Of a stretch of 64,000 nt of DNA, positions 27,425 through 35,964 are shown in pieces. The position numbers and the translations under genes were made by a program. The DNA comes from Corallococcus coralloides DSM 2259 (GTDB lineage: Bacteria; Myxococcota; Myxococcia; Myxococcales; Myxococcaceae). Numbering within the stretch: the stretch's first letter is position 1; each line of letters starts with the position of its first letter. A model generated the notes under the pieces. The model did no database searches, had not been told where the DNA came from, and worked only from the letters and a program-made list of their open reading frames with translations. Where the stretch lies: contig NC_017030.1 in the NCBI RefSeq assembly GCF_000255295.1, positions 434,001 through 498,000 on the forward strand, written 5' to 3'.

Positions 27425-29232
27425 CGACCGCGCTGCCTCCCGCGCTGCGCCCCTGGGCGGCGCAGCTGTCCCTCTTTCCGGAGGACCTCGCGCGGCACCT
27501 GGGACCGCATGTGGCGCGGCTGTCCGCGGCTGTCGGGACACTGCGGCCTCGCGGTGAGGCCGAGGGCGGTGAACCTCAAGGTTATGACGGGCTCTCCCGA
27601 CGAGGTGCGTTCGACCGGCTGCTCGTCAGTGAGTGGCTCTGGGCATTGGAGGCGCCGGAGGAACTGGTGCGCCGCGCGGCGTTCGGTGAGTTGTCATTCC
27701 TCAAGCCCGCGTTCCGGCAGCCGCAGGGGGCTCGGCGCACCGTGGTGCTGCTGGACGTGGGACCGGATCAACTGGGCCTGCCGCGCATCGCGCACCTCGC
27801 GCTGCTGGTCGTGCTCTCGCGCCGGGCGGAGGCCGTGGGCGCGGCGTTCACCTGGGGCGCGCTCCAGACCGAGCCCGCTCACGCCACCCATACGGGGCTG
27901 GGTGGCACGTCGTTGCTTGCGTGGCTCGAAGCCCGCTCCACCGTGCCCGCGTCCTCGCGGCACCTGGCCGCGTGGCGCGAAGCCCTGGACCTTTCACGCG
28001 CGCCCGAGGACGTGTGGCTCGTGGGCTCGTCACGACTGGGGCGGCTGGAGGGCTCGGAGGGGATGTCCCGCGTGGAGGTCTCCGAACCGATGGAGCCCGG
28101 TGCGCACCGGCTCACCGTGGACGTGCGGCCCGCGGCCCGTGTGCCCCGCTCGGTGGTGCTGGAGCTTCCGCCTCCGGAGGATTGCCTGCGGCTGCTGCGC
28201 AACCCCTTCCGTTCCGAGCAGGCGGCTTCCGGGGTGCAGTCGCGCAAGGGCGGCCAGCACATCGTGGGCTTCTCCTTCTCCGCGGATGGCAAGCGTGTGC
28301 TGCTGTTCTCCGCGAATGGCGCCGTCGAGGCCATGGCGGTACCGCATTCTCCGCGCGCGACCGTGCCCAAGCCCCGGCGCGTCCAGGTGCCTCCCGGCCA
28401 GCGCGTGGTCGCGGCGGGCTGGCGCTCCTCGGGCGGACTGCTCGTGCTCGCGCGCCAGGGGGACATCTACGTGATGCACGGGCAGTTGCGGGTGCCCGAG
28501 GGTTTCCGCCCGGGGCGCTATCACTATCACGTGGCGGATGACTCCCTGCGGCCGGACCCCGCGCCGGGCGCGCTCCCGTTGACCCTTTTGAGCTGGGGGG
28601 AACGGCGCGAGTATGAACGCGTCTGGTTGAAGGACGGCAAGGACCGGCTGTTCTCGCTGCCGCGTCCCTCCTCGAGGACCGAGGTGATCGAGGTGGAGGA
28701 GGGCGTCTCCGCGATGGCGGAGGTGAAGGCGCGCCCTGTCTGCGTGCTGCGCCCCCCGGGGGTGGGAGGGGTGGTCATCTCACGGCTGCGGGGGATGAGC
28801 GCGGGGCAGCCCTACCTCACCCCGCTCAACGCGCGCCACGGAGAGGCGTACTTCGGCCATTCGCCGTCGGGAGCGCATCCCGACGCGGGGCTGCTGGCGG
28901 TACGTGACAACGATTCAGACTGGAAGCTGTTCCTGGACACGGGCGTGTCGGTGGTCACCGTGCCCGAGCGCTACCGCGTGGTGGGGGTGGTGCATCCGCC
29001 CGCTCCGTCCCCGCCTGGGCTGCTGGCGTTGGCTTCGGATCAACGCACCTTCTCCTTCCTCTCGGACCAGCCACCCCGGCAACTCGCGGTGGCCAACAAC
29101 CGCGTGGTGCAGGCCGCGGCGAGTCACGGGCGGCCGGTATTCGGGTGGCTGACGCGGGCGGGGGAGTTCGTGCTGTGGGACCTGTCGGAGCAGACGGTGT
29201 TGTACCGCTCCGTCCCGGAGGCCACGCCGTGA
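27421..29232 (+). CDS. vWA-like plus beta-propeller protein of ternary system
   Basis: 603 residues from GTG 27421, chosen because GTGA overlaps the previous stop. Residues about 65-260 resemble a von Willebrand A domain: RRTVVLLDVGPDQLGLPRIAHLALLVVLSRR provides the first strand and helix, but the MIDAS motif DxSxS is DVGPD here, so metal binding is probably lost. From about residue 270 a beta-propeller begins (VGFSFSADGKRVLLFSANGAVEAMAV and RVVAAGWRSSGGLLVLARQGDIYVMHG). The C-terminal part ends with further blades. With MoxR ATPase and the bpX proteins it belongs to the ternary systems proposed to act in biological conflict. No export signal. Its stop overlaps the next GTG start (GTGA). Confidence 0.7.
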   Translation: MTTALPPALRPWAAQLSLFPEDLARHLGPHVARLSAAVGTLRPRGEAEGGEPQGYDGLSRRGAFDRLLVSEWLWALEAPEELVRRAAFGELSFLKPAFRQPQGARRTVVLLDVGPDQLGLPRIAHLALLVVLSRRAEAVGAAFTWGALQTEPAHATHTGLGGTSLLAWLEARSTVPASSRHLAAWREALDLSRAPEDVWLVGSSRLGRLEGSEGMSRVEVSEPMEPGAHRLTVDVRPAARVPRSVVLELPPPEDCLRLLRNPFRSEQAASGVQSRKGGQHIVGFSFSADGKRVLLFSANGAVEAMAVPHSPRATVPKPRRVQVPPGQRVVAAGWRSSGGLLVLARQGDIYVMHGQLRVPEGFRPGRYHYHVADDSLRPDPAPGALPLTLLSWGERREYERVWLKDGKDRLFSLPRPSSRTEVIEVEEGVSAMAEVKARPVCVLRPPGVGGVVISRLRGMSAGQPYLTPLNARHGEAYFGHSPSGAHPDAGLLAVRDNDSDWKLFLDTGVSVVTVPERYRVVGVVHPPAPSPPGLLALASDQRTFSFLSDQPPRQLAVANNRVVQAAASHGRPVFGWLTRAGEFVLWDLSEQTVLYRSVPEATP

Positions 29233-32171
29233 GCGCCGCGTCCGGAGCCGTACGTCCTTGCGCCCAGGTGCATCGGGGCACCGTGGTGGCAGCGGCCTGG
29301 TGGTTCCATCCAGGACTGCTGGGAGAGGCCGAGGCACGTCGCCGCGTGCTGGCGGCCTGGAGTCCCGGCGCCACGGTCTGGGCGCTGGCGGGAGGCCATC
29401 TGCTGAAGCTGGCGGCGCCGTGCAAGAGCGCGGTGGAATCCGCGCCCGGACTGCCGCTGGTGCTGGAGTCCGGAGTGCTCACCAGCGCGCCGCTGAGCCC
29501 GAAGGAGCGCGAGCGACTGGCGCCGCCGCCGGGAGCCGTCGTGCTGGTGCACGAGGGCATCGCGCGGATGTACGGGCCCGGAGCGCTGCGCCAGGTGGAT
29601 CCGGGGACGTGGCTGGACATCTCGGAGTGGCGGCGCGTGCGGGTGAAGGGATTGGGCGCGCCGCCTCCGCCCATGAAGACCGCGCTGGAGCCGCTGCCTC
29701 CGCCCACGCGCGCGACGTTCGGACCGAAGGTGCCCGCGCTCGCGCCCGAAGCGGAGCGCATGCTGGCGCGCATGGCGGGGCGAGAGGTCCCGGTGGTGCG
29801 CGAGGGCTTCTTCGAGAGACTGCGGCGGGTCTTCTCGCGGAAGCCCGGCGAAGCCGTGCTGACCGTGCACCGTGAAGGCTTCTTCGCACGGTTGCGCCAG
29901 GCCTTCCGCACGGAGACGCACGGAACACCGGGCAACGCGTTGGCCCCGAGTCGCGCGGGATGGCTCGACCGTCTGCGGAGCGCCTTCTCTTCGGACACGG
30001 CTCACACCTCCGCCACGGACTCTGGCGTACGGGCCGGCTGGCTCGCGCGGCTCCTCGCGGGGATGCGCGGACGCAACGACGCCACGGATTCACAGGGCTC
30101 GCTCCCCGCGCCCGGCGCACGTCCCGCTGAACCCGAAGGCCCGAGCGCGCTCGAACAGCTCAAGGAGTGGATGCTTCGGAACACGCTCCTCGGGCAGCTC
30201 GTGGGACGGCGCAAGGGCGACTACCTGCGCCACCTCTTCGAGCTCTTCGAGCAGGGCAATCTCGACGAGGCCCTGCGCCACGCCATCCCCCTGGGCAAGG
30301 ACCCGGACGCCCGCGCGAAGCTCGCGCTCGGAGTTCCCGGCCCGCGCGAGAATCTGCACATCCAACCCCAAGGCCGGAGCGGTGCCGCGCAGTCGTTCGG
30401 CGGAGGCCCCGCCGTGTTCGAAGCGCTGCGTGAGCGCTACCGCGAGACCTTCCGTCGCCTGGAGCGCGAAGGCCGCATCGACGAGGCCGCCTTCGTCCTC
30501 GCGGAGCTGCTGGAAGCGACCGAAGAGGCCGTGTCCTTCCTGGAGCGCCACGGCCGCTTCCAGCTCGCGGCGGAGCTCGCGGAAGGGCGCGACCTCCCGC
30601 CGGGCCTCGTGGTGCGCCAGTGGTTCCTCGCGAAGGACGTGGAGCGCGCGGTGGCCATCGCACGGCGCTCGGGCGTGTTCGCGGACGCCGTGCTGCGCCT
30701 GGAGAAGACCCATCCCGCCGAAGCGCAGGCCCTGCGCCTCTTGTGGGCGGAGTCGCTCGCGGAGGCCGGAGACTGGTCGCGCGCGGTGGACGTCGTGTGG
30801 CCCGTGTCGTCCGCGCGCCACATCGCACGCGCCTGGGTGGAGCGGGGCATCCAGGCCGGAGGCACGGGCAGCGCGAAGCTCCTGGCGCGCCTGGCGCTCG
30901 CGTTCCCGGACGGCTTCGGCGCGGCGCGCGAGGACATCCAGGCACTGCTGTCGGACGAAACCCCGACACGCGCTCCGGAGCGCCTGGCCTTCGCCACGGA
31001 GTTGCTGCGCGCGGACGCCTCCGATGCCCGGAGCGCGCTCCTCGTCCCCACCGTGCGCTCGCTGATGCGTGACGAGGTGATGGAAGAGCTCCCTTCCAAC
31101 GCCAGGCTCCTCCAGCAACTGCACGCGCTCAAGGACCCGGCACTGGCCGCGCTGCGCACGGACCTGCCGACGCCGCGGGCCTCCCAACGGAGCCCCTGGG
31201 CTGAAACGCACGACCTGCCTCCCGTGCGCGTGTGGATGGACCGCAGCCACGCGGGCGCCCACGCCGTGCATGACGCCGTGGTGCTGCCGGGCCGGCGCGT
31301 GCTGCTCGCGCTGGGGGAAGCGGGCGCGCGGCTGGTGGGTCCGGATGGGCGCACGCTCGCGGGCTTCGACGTGCCGGCGTTCTCGCTGGTCCTGTCCGCG
31401 CAGGGAAACCGCGCGCTCGCGCTGGCGCGCCGGGGCGACCTGTGGCGCGTGTCGCGGCTGGACCTGGTGGAGCGCCGGGCCACGCGCTGGTGCGACCTGG
31501 AGCTGGACGCGTGGGCCCCCACCTACGACGGGGAGCGGTGGTTCACCGCCACGCGCGACACCGTGACCATGGTGGACACGCTCGCCGCCGAGCCGCGCTC
31601 GCTGTGGCGCGTGCCGGAGGTGGGAGGCACCGTGCTCGAGATGGCCGCGGACGCGAAGCACCTGTCCTTCCTCGTCCTGCACCTCACCCCGGGCCAGGAC
31701 TTCGAACGTCTGGAGCGCTGGGTCTATGCGCTGGAGAGCGGCCCCGTCCTGCGCGGGCGCGCGGACATGAAGGACCTGCGGGAGACGCTGGACGTCCTCT
31801 CGCTCACGCCCGACGGCGAGGCGATGGGCGTGCTCATCGCGCCTACCGAAGACGAGGAGCCCGGACCCTGGCCCTACTACGTGGCGCCCATCGTCGCGCG
31901 GCGCTTCCACCGCCCGTCTCGGCCGGACGGGGAGCGCATGGGCGTGGTGCTCACTCCCTCTTGGAGCGTGACGCGCTTCCAGAAGCGCGAGCTGCACACG
32001 GCCGTCCTGCGCACCGTCGCCGACCATCCCCGGGCGACGGTGGAGTTCTCCGGCACCCCGCCCCAGGTCGTGCGCCTCACGGAGGACTGGTGCGCCATCC
32101 ACGACCTGCACGGGCGCGTGGTGTGGCTGGACCTGCACTCCGGCGAGGTCCACCGCGTGCCGGTGGTGTGA
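29229..32171 (+). CDS. bpX6-like plus beta-propeller protein of ternary system
   Basis: 980 residues from GTG 29229, coupled to the previous gene by a GTGA overlap. N-terminal region (about 1-170) fits the bpX6 domain of the ternary systems (VHRGTVVAAAWWFHPG, PGATVWALAGGHLLKLA). Residues 191-285 contain four imperfect repeats of a basic amphipathic motif starting at about 191, 215, 242 and 268: REGFFERLRRVF, REGFFARLRQAF, RAGWLDRLRSAF and RAGWLARLLAGM. A helical middle region (about 320-640) leads to a C-terminal beta-propeller (about 660-980; LPGRRVLLALGEAGARLVGPDG...). The repeats may bind membrane or nucleic acid; that is inference. It is the last gene of the operon; a convergent response regulator stop lies 9 bp away. 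Confidence 0.7.
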   Translation: MSAASGAVRPCAQVHRGTVVAAAWWFHPGLLGEAEARRRVLAAWSPGATVWALAGGHLLKLAAPCKSAVESAPGLPLVLESGVLTSAPLSPKERERLAPPPGAVVLVHEGIARMYGPGALRQVDPGTWLDISEWRRVRVKGLGAPPPPMKTALEPLPPPTRATFGPKVPALAPEAERMLARMAGREVPVVREGFFERLRRVFSRKPGEAVLTVHREGFFARLRQAFRTETHGTPGNALAPSRAGWLDRLRSAFSSDTAHTSATDSGVRAGWLARLLAGMRGRNDATDSQGSLPAPGARPAEPEGPSALEQLKEWMLRNTLLGQLVGRRKGDYLRHLFELFEQGNLDEALRHAIPLGKDPDARAKLALGVPGPRENLHIQPQGRSGAAQSFGGGPAVFEALRERYRETFRRLEREGRIDEAAFVLAELLEATEEAVSFLERHGRFQLAAELAEGRDLPPGLVVRQWFLAKDVERAVAIARRSGVFADAVLRLEKTHPAEAQALRLLWAESLAEAGDWSRAVDVVWPVSSARHIARAWVERGIQAGGTGSAKLLARLALAFPDGFGAAREDIQALLSDETPTRAPERLAFATELLRADASDARSALLVPTVRSLMRDEVMEELPSNARLLQQLHALKDPALAALRTDLPTPRASQRSPWAETHDLPPVRVWMDRSHAGAHAVHDAVVLPGRRVLLALGEAGARLVGPDGRTLAGFDVPAFSLVLSAQGNRALALARRGDLWRVSRLDLVERRATRWCDLELDAWAPTYDGERWFTATRDTVTMVDTLAAEPRSLWRVPEVGGTVLEMAADAKHLSFLVLHLTPGQDFERLERWVYALESGPVLRGRADMKDLRETLDVLSLTPDGEAMGVLIAPTEDEEPGPWPYYVAPIVARRFHRPSRPDGERMGVVLTPSWSVTRFQKRELHTAVLRTVADHPRATVEFSGTPPQVVRLTEDWCAIHDLHGRVVWLDLHSGEVHRVPVV

Positions 32172-32180
32172 ACCTCACCG

Positions 32181-32867
32181 TCAGGCGCAGCGCATATGGC
32201 TGGGCACGATGACCATGCTCGCCGTCAGCGCGCAGCCGGCGTCGTCCACCTCCAGCACCACGCGCACGCCCTCCACCGTCACCAGCAGCGAGGGCAGCTC
32301 GCTGTGCAGCGCCATCAGCCACGACGACGCCAGGGGCAGCTCCGAGGCCGCCAGCTCCGCGGCGCGCAACAGGTGCACGCGCACCGCGTGACGGACCGGG
32401 GCCGGCAGGGCGTGCAGTGTGTAGAGCGACTCGTCCGTCAGCCGCAGCGAGTACGGCACGCGCGGGGGTTCCTTCGGACGCCCGGGCAGCTCGCGCAGCC
32501 GCTCGGCCAGGGCCCGCACCAGCGCCTCCGGCTGGGATGGCTTGTGCAGGAAGCCCACCACCCCGTTCAGCGGCACGTCCGGCGTCCCGCTCGCCGAGGA
32601 CATCAGCATCACCGTCAGGTGCCGCAGCCGCGCGTCCGTGCGCAGCTGGCCGTACACCTCCCATCCATCCAACCGGGGCAACACCAGGTCCAGGAGGATG
32701 AGGTCCGGGTGCTGCGCGCGCGGGCGATGCCGCAGCCAGTCCAATGCCTCCGCGCCGTCCGCAACGGACGACACCACGAAGCCCGCTTCTCGCGCCGCGC
32801 GGCCCACACCCTCTCGCCATGTCCGATCGTCCTCGACGAGCAGCAGGTGGTGGACGCCCAGGGCCAT
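32181..32867 (-). CDS. response regulator with RelE/ParE-like C-terminal domain
   Basis: 228 residues from ATG 32867 (a GTG at 32909 gives a longer, poorly conserved N-terminus). Residues 1-125 are a canonical receiver: LLLVEDDR (acidic pair 12-14), phospho-Asp60 in LILLDLVLPR, Lys109 in FLHKPSQP. Residues about 139-225 have strand-helix-helix-strands with YSLRLTDESLYTLHALPAPVRH and LLVTVEGVRVVLEVDDAG, a shape similar to RelE/ParE toxins (Y-x-L, leucine-rich helices, then gyRV-yevdd). This combination is unusual. The divergent gene at 33057-33317 encodes a protein that resembles this domain alone. It is convergent with the bpX6 operon. Confidence 0.8.
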   Translation of the reverse strand: MALGVHHLLLVEDDRTWREGVGRAAREAGFVVSSVADGAEALDWLRHRPRAQHPDLILLDLVLPRLDGWEVYGQLRTDARLRHLTVMLMSSASGTPDVPLNGVVGFLHKPSQPEALVRALAERLRELPGRPKEPPRVPYSLRLTDESLYTLHALPAPVRHAVRVHLLRAAELAASELPLASSWLMALHSELPSLLVTVEGVRVVLEVDDAGCALTASMVIVPSHMRCA

Positions 32868-33056
32868 CCCCCGATTCGACCCGTTCTTCCTCGGGTTCTT
32901 GAAGCGCACCCGGGTCCAACGGGAGCCCCAGCGTCACCTGTCCGACAGTGTGCCCCGGCGACTGTTTCCGCCAGACGCCCGGCGCCCGACCGCTCGCATC
33001 ACCGTGTCACTGTCATCTTGCAGTTGGGCTGTAGATGCGCACCCTTGGCGGCGCTC

Positions 33057-33317
33057 ATGGCCTACCGCTGCCAATTGGAACCCCCGGTGGTGCGCACGCT
33101 CACGGCGTGTACGCCCGCGGTGCGGGAGCGGCTTCAGGCGGAGCTGGGGGCGCTCGCCAGCCGGATGCCGGGTCTGCCGGTGCCACCGTCGGGGCGGGAG
33201 GGGGCGACGGTGCTCTCCTGCGGCTTCCAGGTCCGCTACCGCTTGGAGCCGGGCGCGCGGCTCCTGCGGTTGACCGCCTTGTTGCCACTGGGCCTGGTCC
33301 GTTCGCCTTCCTCCTGA
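33057..33317 (+). CDS. small protein resembling RelE/ParE-like domain
   Basis: 86 residues from ATG 33057. MAYRCQLEPPVVRTLTACTPAVRERL and GFQVRYRLEPGARLLRLTALLP have the same order as the C-terminal domain of the adjacent response regulator (TL-x-A, VR at the end of helix 1, and gxxVRYrLE-like strand). The usual RelE/ParE catalytic residues cannot be identified, so toxin activity is uncertain. No antitoxin-type gene is adjacent. Divergent from the response regulator across a 189-bp region that probably holds promoters of both. Confidence 0.6.
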   Translation: MAYRCQLEPPVVRTLTACTPAVRERLQAELGALASRMPGLPVPPSGREGATVLSCGFQVRYRLEPGARLLRLTALLPLGLVRSPSS

Positions 33318-33364
33318 CACGTCGTCAGACGGTCCTTGTCGCATGGGAAGCGGGAGCCTAAGTC

Positions 33365-33377
33365 GGAGGTGACCTCC
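33365..33377. promoter_or_regulatory. short inverted repeat before histidine kinase gene
   Basis: GGAGGT-G-ACCTCC immediately after an in-frame TAA (33359-33361) and 11 bp before the kinase ATG. It could be a regulator site or a structure hiding a Shine-Dalgarno sequence; the GGAGG is too far from the ATG to be an ordinary ribosome site. Confidence 0.3.
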
Positions 33378-33388
33378 TCTTCTCCCGG

Positions 33389-35353
33389 ATGCACCCCAGG
33401 TCCCCTTCGCCCCGCGAGCCTCGCACCGTGTCCCTGCCCCTGGCCGACTTCCTCTTCCAGTCCCGTGACGTCCTGCAGGACGCGTGGCTCCACGAAGCCC
33501 CGGGGTCTGGCGACACCTTCACGCATGGGCTGTCCGCGGTGGCGGCCCGGATGTCGAACCCGGACGCGCGCGTCTCCGACCCACTGGCGCGGGAGCTGTC
33601 GCTGCTGGTGCAGGGCTCCAACGGGCACCCCACGACGACGAACTTCCGGCGCCTGCGCGACACGGTGCTGCGGCTGTGGCGCGAGCGGGGCGGCGGAGGC
33701 CCGGGCGACGAGGAACAGGTGGAGCGCTTCCACGACGCCGTGGACTCGGTGGAGGCCGCGGCGCTGGAGGCCCACGTCCAGGCGCGGATGCTCGCGTCGC
33801 GCGAGGCGGCGGAGGCAGCGCGTGAGCAGGGCGCTCCGGACGCGTCCGGGCCCCAGCGCTGGGAGGACATCTTCACGCACCTGGGCGTGGGCGTGGCGGT
33901 GATGGCCGCGGAGGACAGCGCGTTCGTGGCGGCGAACCCCGCGCTCGCGCGCATGCACGGACAGCCCGCGGAGGCGCTCAAGGGGCTGCGGCTGGAGGAC
34001 CTGGTCGCGCCCGAGTCGCGCGGCGCGCTGCCCCGGCACATGGCCGCCGCCAGCTCCAAGCCGTTCCACGAATACGAAGCGCTGCACCTGCGCCGCGACG
34101 GCAGCCGCTTCCCCGCGTTCGTGCACGTGACGTCCTTGAGGGACGCCACGGGCCGCCGCGTGGGCCGCGCCGCCACGGTGCTGGACATCACCCAGCGCCG
34201 GAATGCGGAAGCGGAGCGGCAGCGCCTGCTGGCCACCATCGAGGCGGAGCGCGCGCGGCTGGCGGCGGTGTTGGATCAGCTCCCCGCGGGCGTGCTCATC
34301 GCGGAGGCGCCCAGCGGCCGGCTGCTGTTGGGCAACCGCGCGCTGGAGTCGCTGTTGGGCCAGCCGTTCCGGCCCTCGGCCAGCCTGGCGGACTACGAGT
34401 CGTCCCACCAGATGTTCACCGCGGACAACCAGCCGCTGGCGGACGACGCGTGGCCCATGGCCCGCGCGCTGCGCACCGGTGAGACGCGCCAGGCGGAGCC
34501 GCTCCAGGTGCGCCGGCCGGACGGCACCACCGCGCACCTGCTGGGCTCCAGCGCGCCCGTGCGCGACCGGGACGACCACATCGTCGCGGGCGTCGTCACG
34601 CTGGTGGACGTCACCGAGCGCCGCCGCGCGGAAGAGGCGGCGCGGGAGGCGGCGCAGTTCGGCGAGCGGCTCATCGCCATCGTCAGCCACGACCTGCGCA
34701 ACCCCCTCAACGCCATCCAGCTGTCCGTCACCAAGCTCCTGCACGGCGACGCGCTCCAGGAGCGCGACCGCAAGGCGGTGTCCCGCATCGCGCGCTCCAG
34801 CGAGCGCATGGCGCGGATGATTTCGGAGCTGCTCGACTTCACCCGCAGCCGGCTGGGCGGCGGCATCCCCATTGAGCGGGTGCCTGGCGACGTGCGCGCG
34901 GCGGTGCGCCAGGCGGTGGAGGAGCTGGAGGCGGCGTGGCCGGAGCGCTCGCTGACGTTGAACGTGGGCCCGGGCCGCTACGACGGCGCCTGGGACTCGG
35001 GCCGGCTGCTCCAGGTGGTGAGCAACCTGGGCGGCAACGCGCTCCAGTACAGCCCGCCGGACTCACCCGTGCGCTTCACGCTGTCGGACGCGGACGCGCA
35101 CGTGGTGCTGGAGGTGCAGAACGGCGGAGACCCCATCCCGCCGGACATGCTGCCGCGTCTGTTCGACCCCTTCCGGCGCGGCGCGGGCAGCAACACGCAC
35201 GGCGGCCTGGGGCTGGGGCTCTACATCGTCGAACAGGTGGTGAAGGGCCACGGAGGCCGCATCGAGGTGCGCTCGCGCGCGTCGGAGGGCACCGTCTTCC
35301 GCGTGCTCCTGCCTCGCGAGCCGGCGCAGCCCGTGACGCCGCAGGCTCAGTAG
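33389..35353 (+). CDS. PAS-PAS sensor histidine kinase with RsbRD-like N-terminal domain
   Basis: 654 residues from ATG 33389, the first start after an in-frame stop (GTG 33428 is possible). N-terminal region (about 15-150) resembles the RsbRD_N helical domain (LADFLFQSRDVLQDAWLHEA). Two PAS domains follow (about 150-275 ending ATVLDITQRRNAEAE; 285-415 ending VDVTERRRAEEA), then HisKA with IVSHDLRNPLNAI (His434) and an HATPase domain (N box LGGNALQYS, G1 NGGDPIPPD, G2 GLGLGLYIVEQV). Cytoplasmic, no receiver attached. The response regulator that overlaps its 3' end tail to tail (35347-35733) is the best candidate partner. Confidence 0.9.
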   Translation: MHPRSPSPREPRTVSLPLADFLFQSRDVLQDAWLHEAPGSGDTFTHGLSAVAARMSNPDARVSDPLARELSLLVQGSNGHPTTTNFRRLRDTVLRLWRERGGGGPGDEEQVERFHDAVDSVEAAALEAHVQARMLASREAAEAAREQGAPDASGPQRWEDIFTHLGVGVAVMAAEDSAFVAANPALARMHGQPAEALKGLRLEDLVAPESRGALPRHMAAASSKPFHEYEALHLRRDGSRFPAFVHVTSLRDATGRRVGRAATVLDITQRRNAEAERQRLLATIEAERARLAAVLDQLPAGVLIAEAPSGRLLLGNRALESLLGQPFRPSASLADYESSHQMFTADNQPLADDAWPMARALRTGETRQAEPLQVRRPDGTTAHLLGSSAPVRDRDDHIVAGVVTLVDVTERRRAEEAAREAAQFGERLIAIVSHDLRNPLNAIQLSVTKLLHGDALQERDRKAVSRIARSSERMARMISELLDFTRSRLGGGIPIERVPGDVRAAVRQAVEELEAAWPERSLTLNVGPGRYDGAWDSGRLLQVVSNLGGNALQYSPPDSPVRFTLSDADAHVVLEVQNGGDPIPPDMLPRLFDPFRRGAGSNTHGGLGLGLYIVEQVVKGHGGRIEVRSRASEGTVFRVLLPREPAQPVTPQAQ

Positions 35354-35733
35354 GCGGCGGCTAACTGCGACTGCGTGGAGGAGCGGAACGGCTCCAGCGC
35401 GCGCATCAGGTCGTCCAGGTCCAGCGGCTTGGGGATGGACGCCCGGATGCCCTGGGGCACGGGGCGGGTGGCGCCCGCTCCCGACACGACGATGACGGGC
35501 AGGTTCTTCAGGCGCGGCTCCTTCTGCACGCGCTCCATCAGCTCCCAGCCGCTCATCACCGGCATCATCAAATCCAGCAGCATCACGTCCGGCGTGGGGC
35601 CCTTCCTCAGGCGCTCCCAGGCGTGCAGGCCGTTGCCGGCGACCTCCACGGCGAACCCTTCCAGCGTGAGGAACTCCTCCAGCATCTCACGGCTGTCGAC
35701 ATGGTCTTCCACGAGGAGGATGAGGCTTCGCAT
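35347..35733 (-). CDS. single-domain response regulator
   Basis: 128 residues from ATG 35733 (GGGGAGG upstream; a longer reading has no conserved residues). A stand-alone receiver: acidic pair Glu9-Asp10, phospho-Asp54 in VMLLDLMMP, SGA at about 87 and Lys in IPKPLDLDD. No output domain, so it acts by protein interaction or as a phosphate sink, like CheY/Spo0F. It converges on the histidine kinase gene with a 7-bp overlap at their 3' ends. Confidence 0.92.
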   Translation of the reverse strand: MRSLILLVEDHVDSREMLEEFLTLEGFAVEVAGNGLHAWERLRKGPTPDVMLLDLMMPVMSGWELMERVQKEPRLKNLPVIVVSGAGATRPVPQGIRASIPKPLDLDDLMRALEPFRSSTQSQLAAAY

Positions 35734-35880
35734 GGCATCCGGGAGCCTCCCCCCGTCCGGCTCCGTCCGAAAGACCCCGTGTCCAGGGAACGTCCAGCCC
35801 TGGACGATAGGCCATTGGCAATGTGAAGCCCGCGCCACTCCGGGTGCCTTGGAGGGCAGGCGCCTGTCTCCATGCCCGCG

Positions 35881-35937
35881 AAAAGCGGATGGGGCCTCCC
35901 CCTTCCAGGCGCCAGGCGCGCGGAAGGCGAAGGCCCC
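35881..35937 (-). terminator. terminator of the second LysM gene
   Basis: Inverted repeat GGGGCCTTCGCCTTCC versus GGAAGGGGGAGGCCCC (minus strand) with an interrupted loop and a TTTT run on the minus strand at 35881-35884; it lies downstream of the LysM gene end at 35965. Confidence 0.6.
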
Positions 35938-35964
35938 ACCGGGGACCTCAGGCTACAGGTCTGT

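Noticed and set aside
33365..33377. Riboswitch-like hairpin before the PAS histidine kinase
   Set aside because: Only a single 6-bp dyad with one-base centre; too small for a riboswitch, kept only as possible regulatory site.
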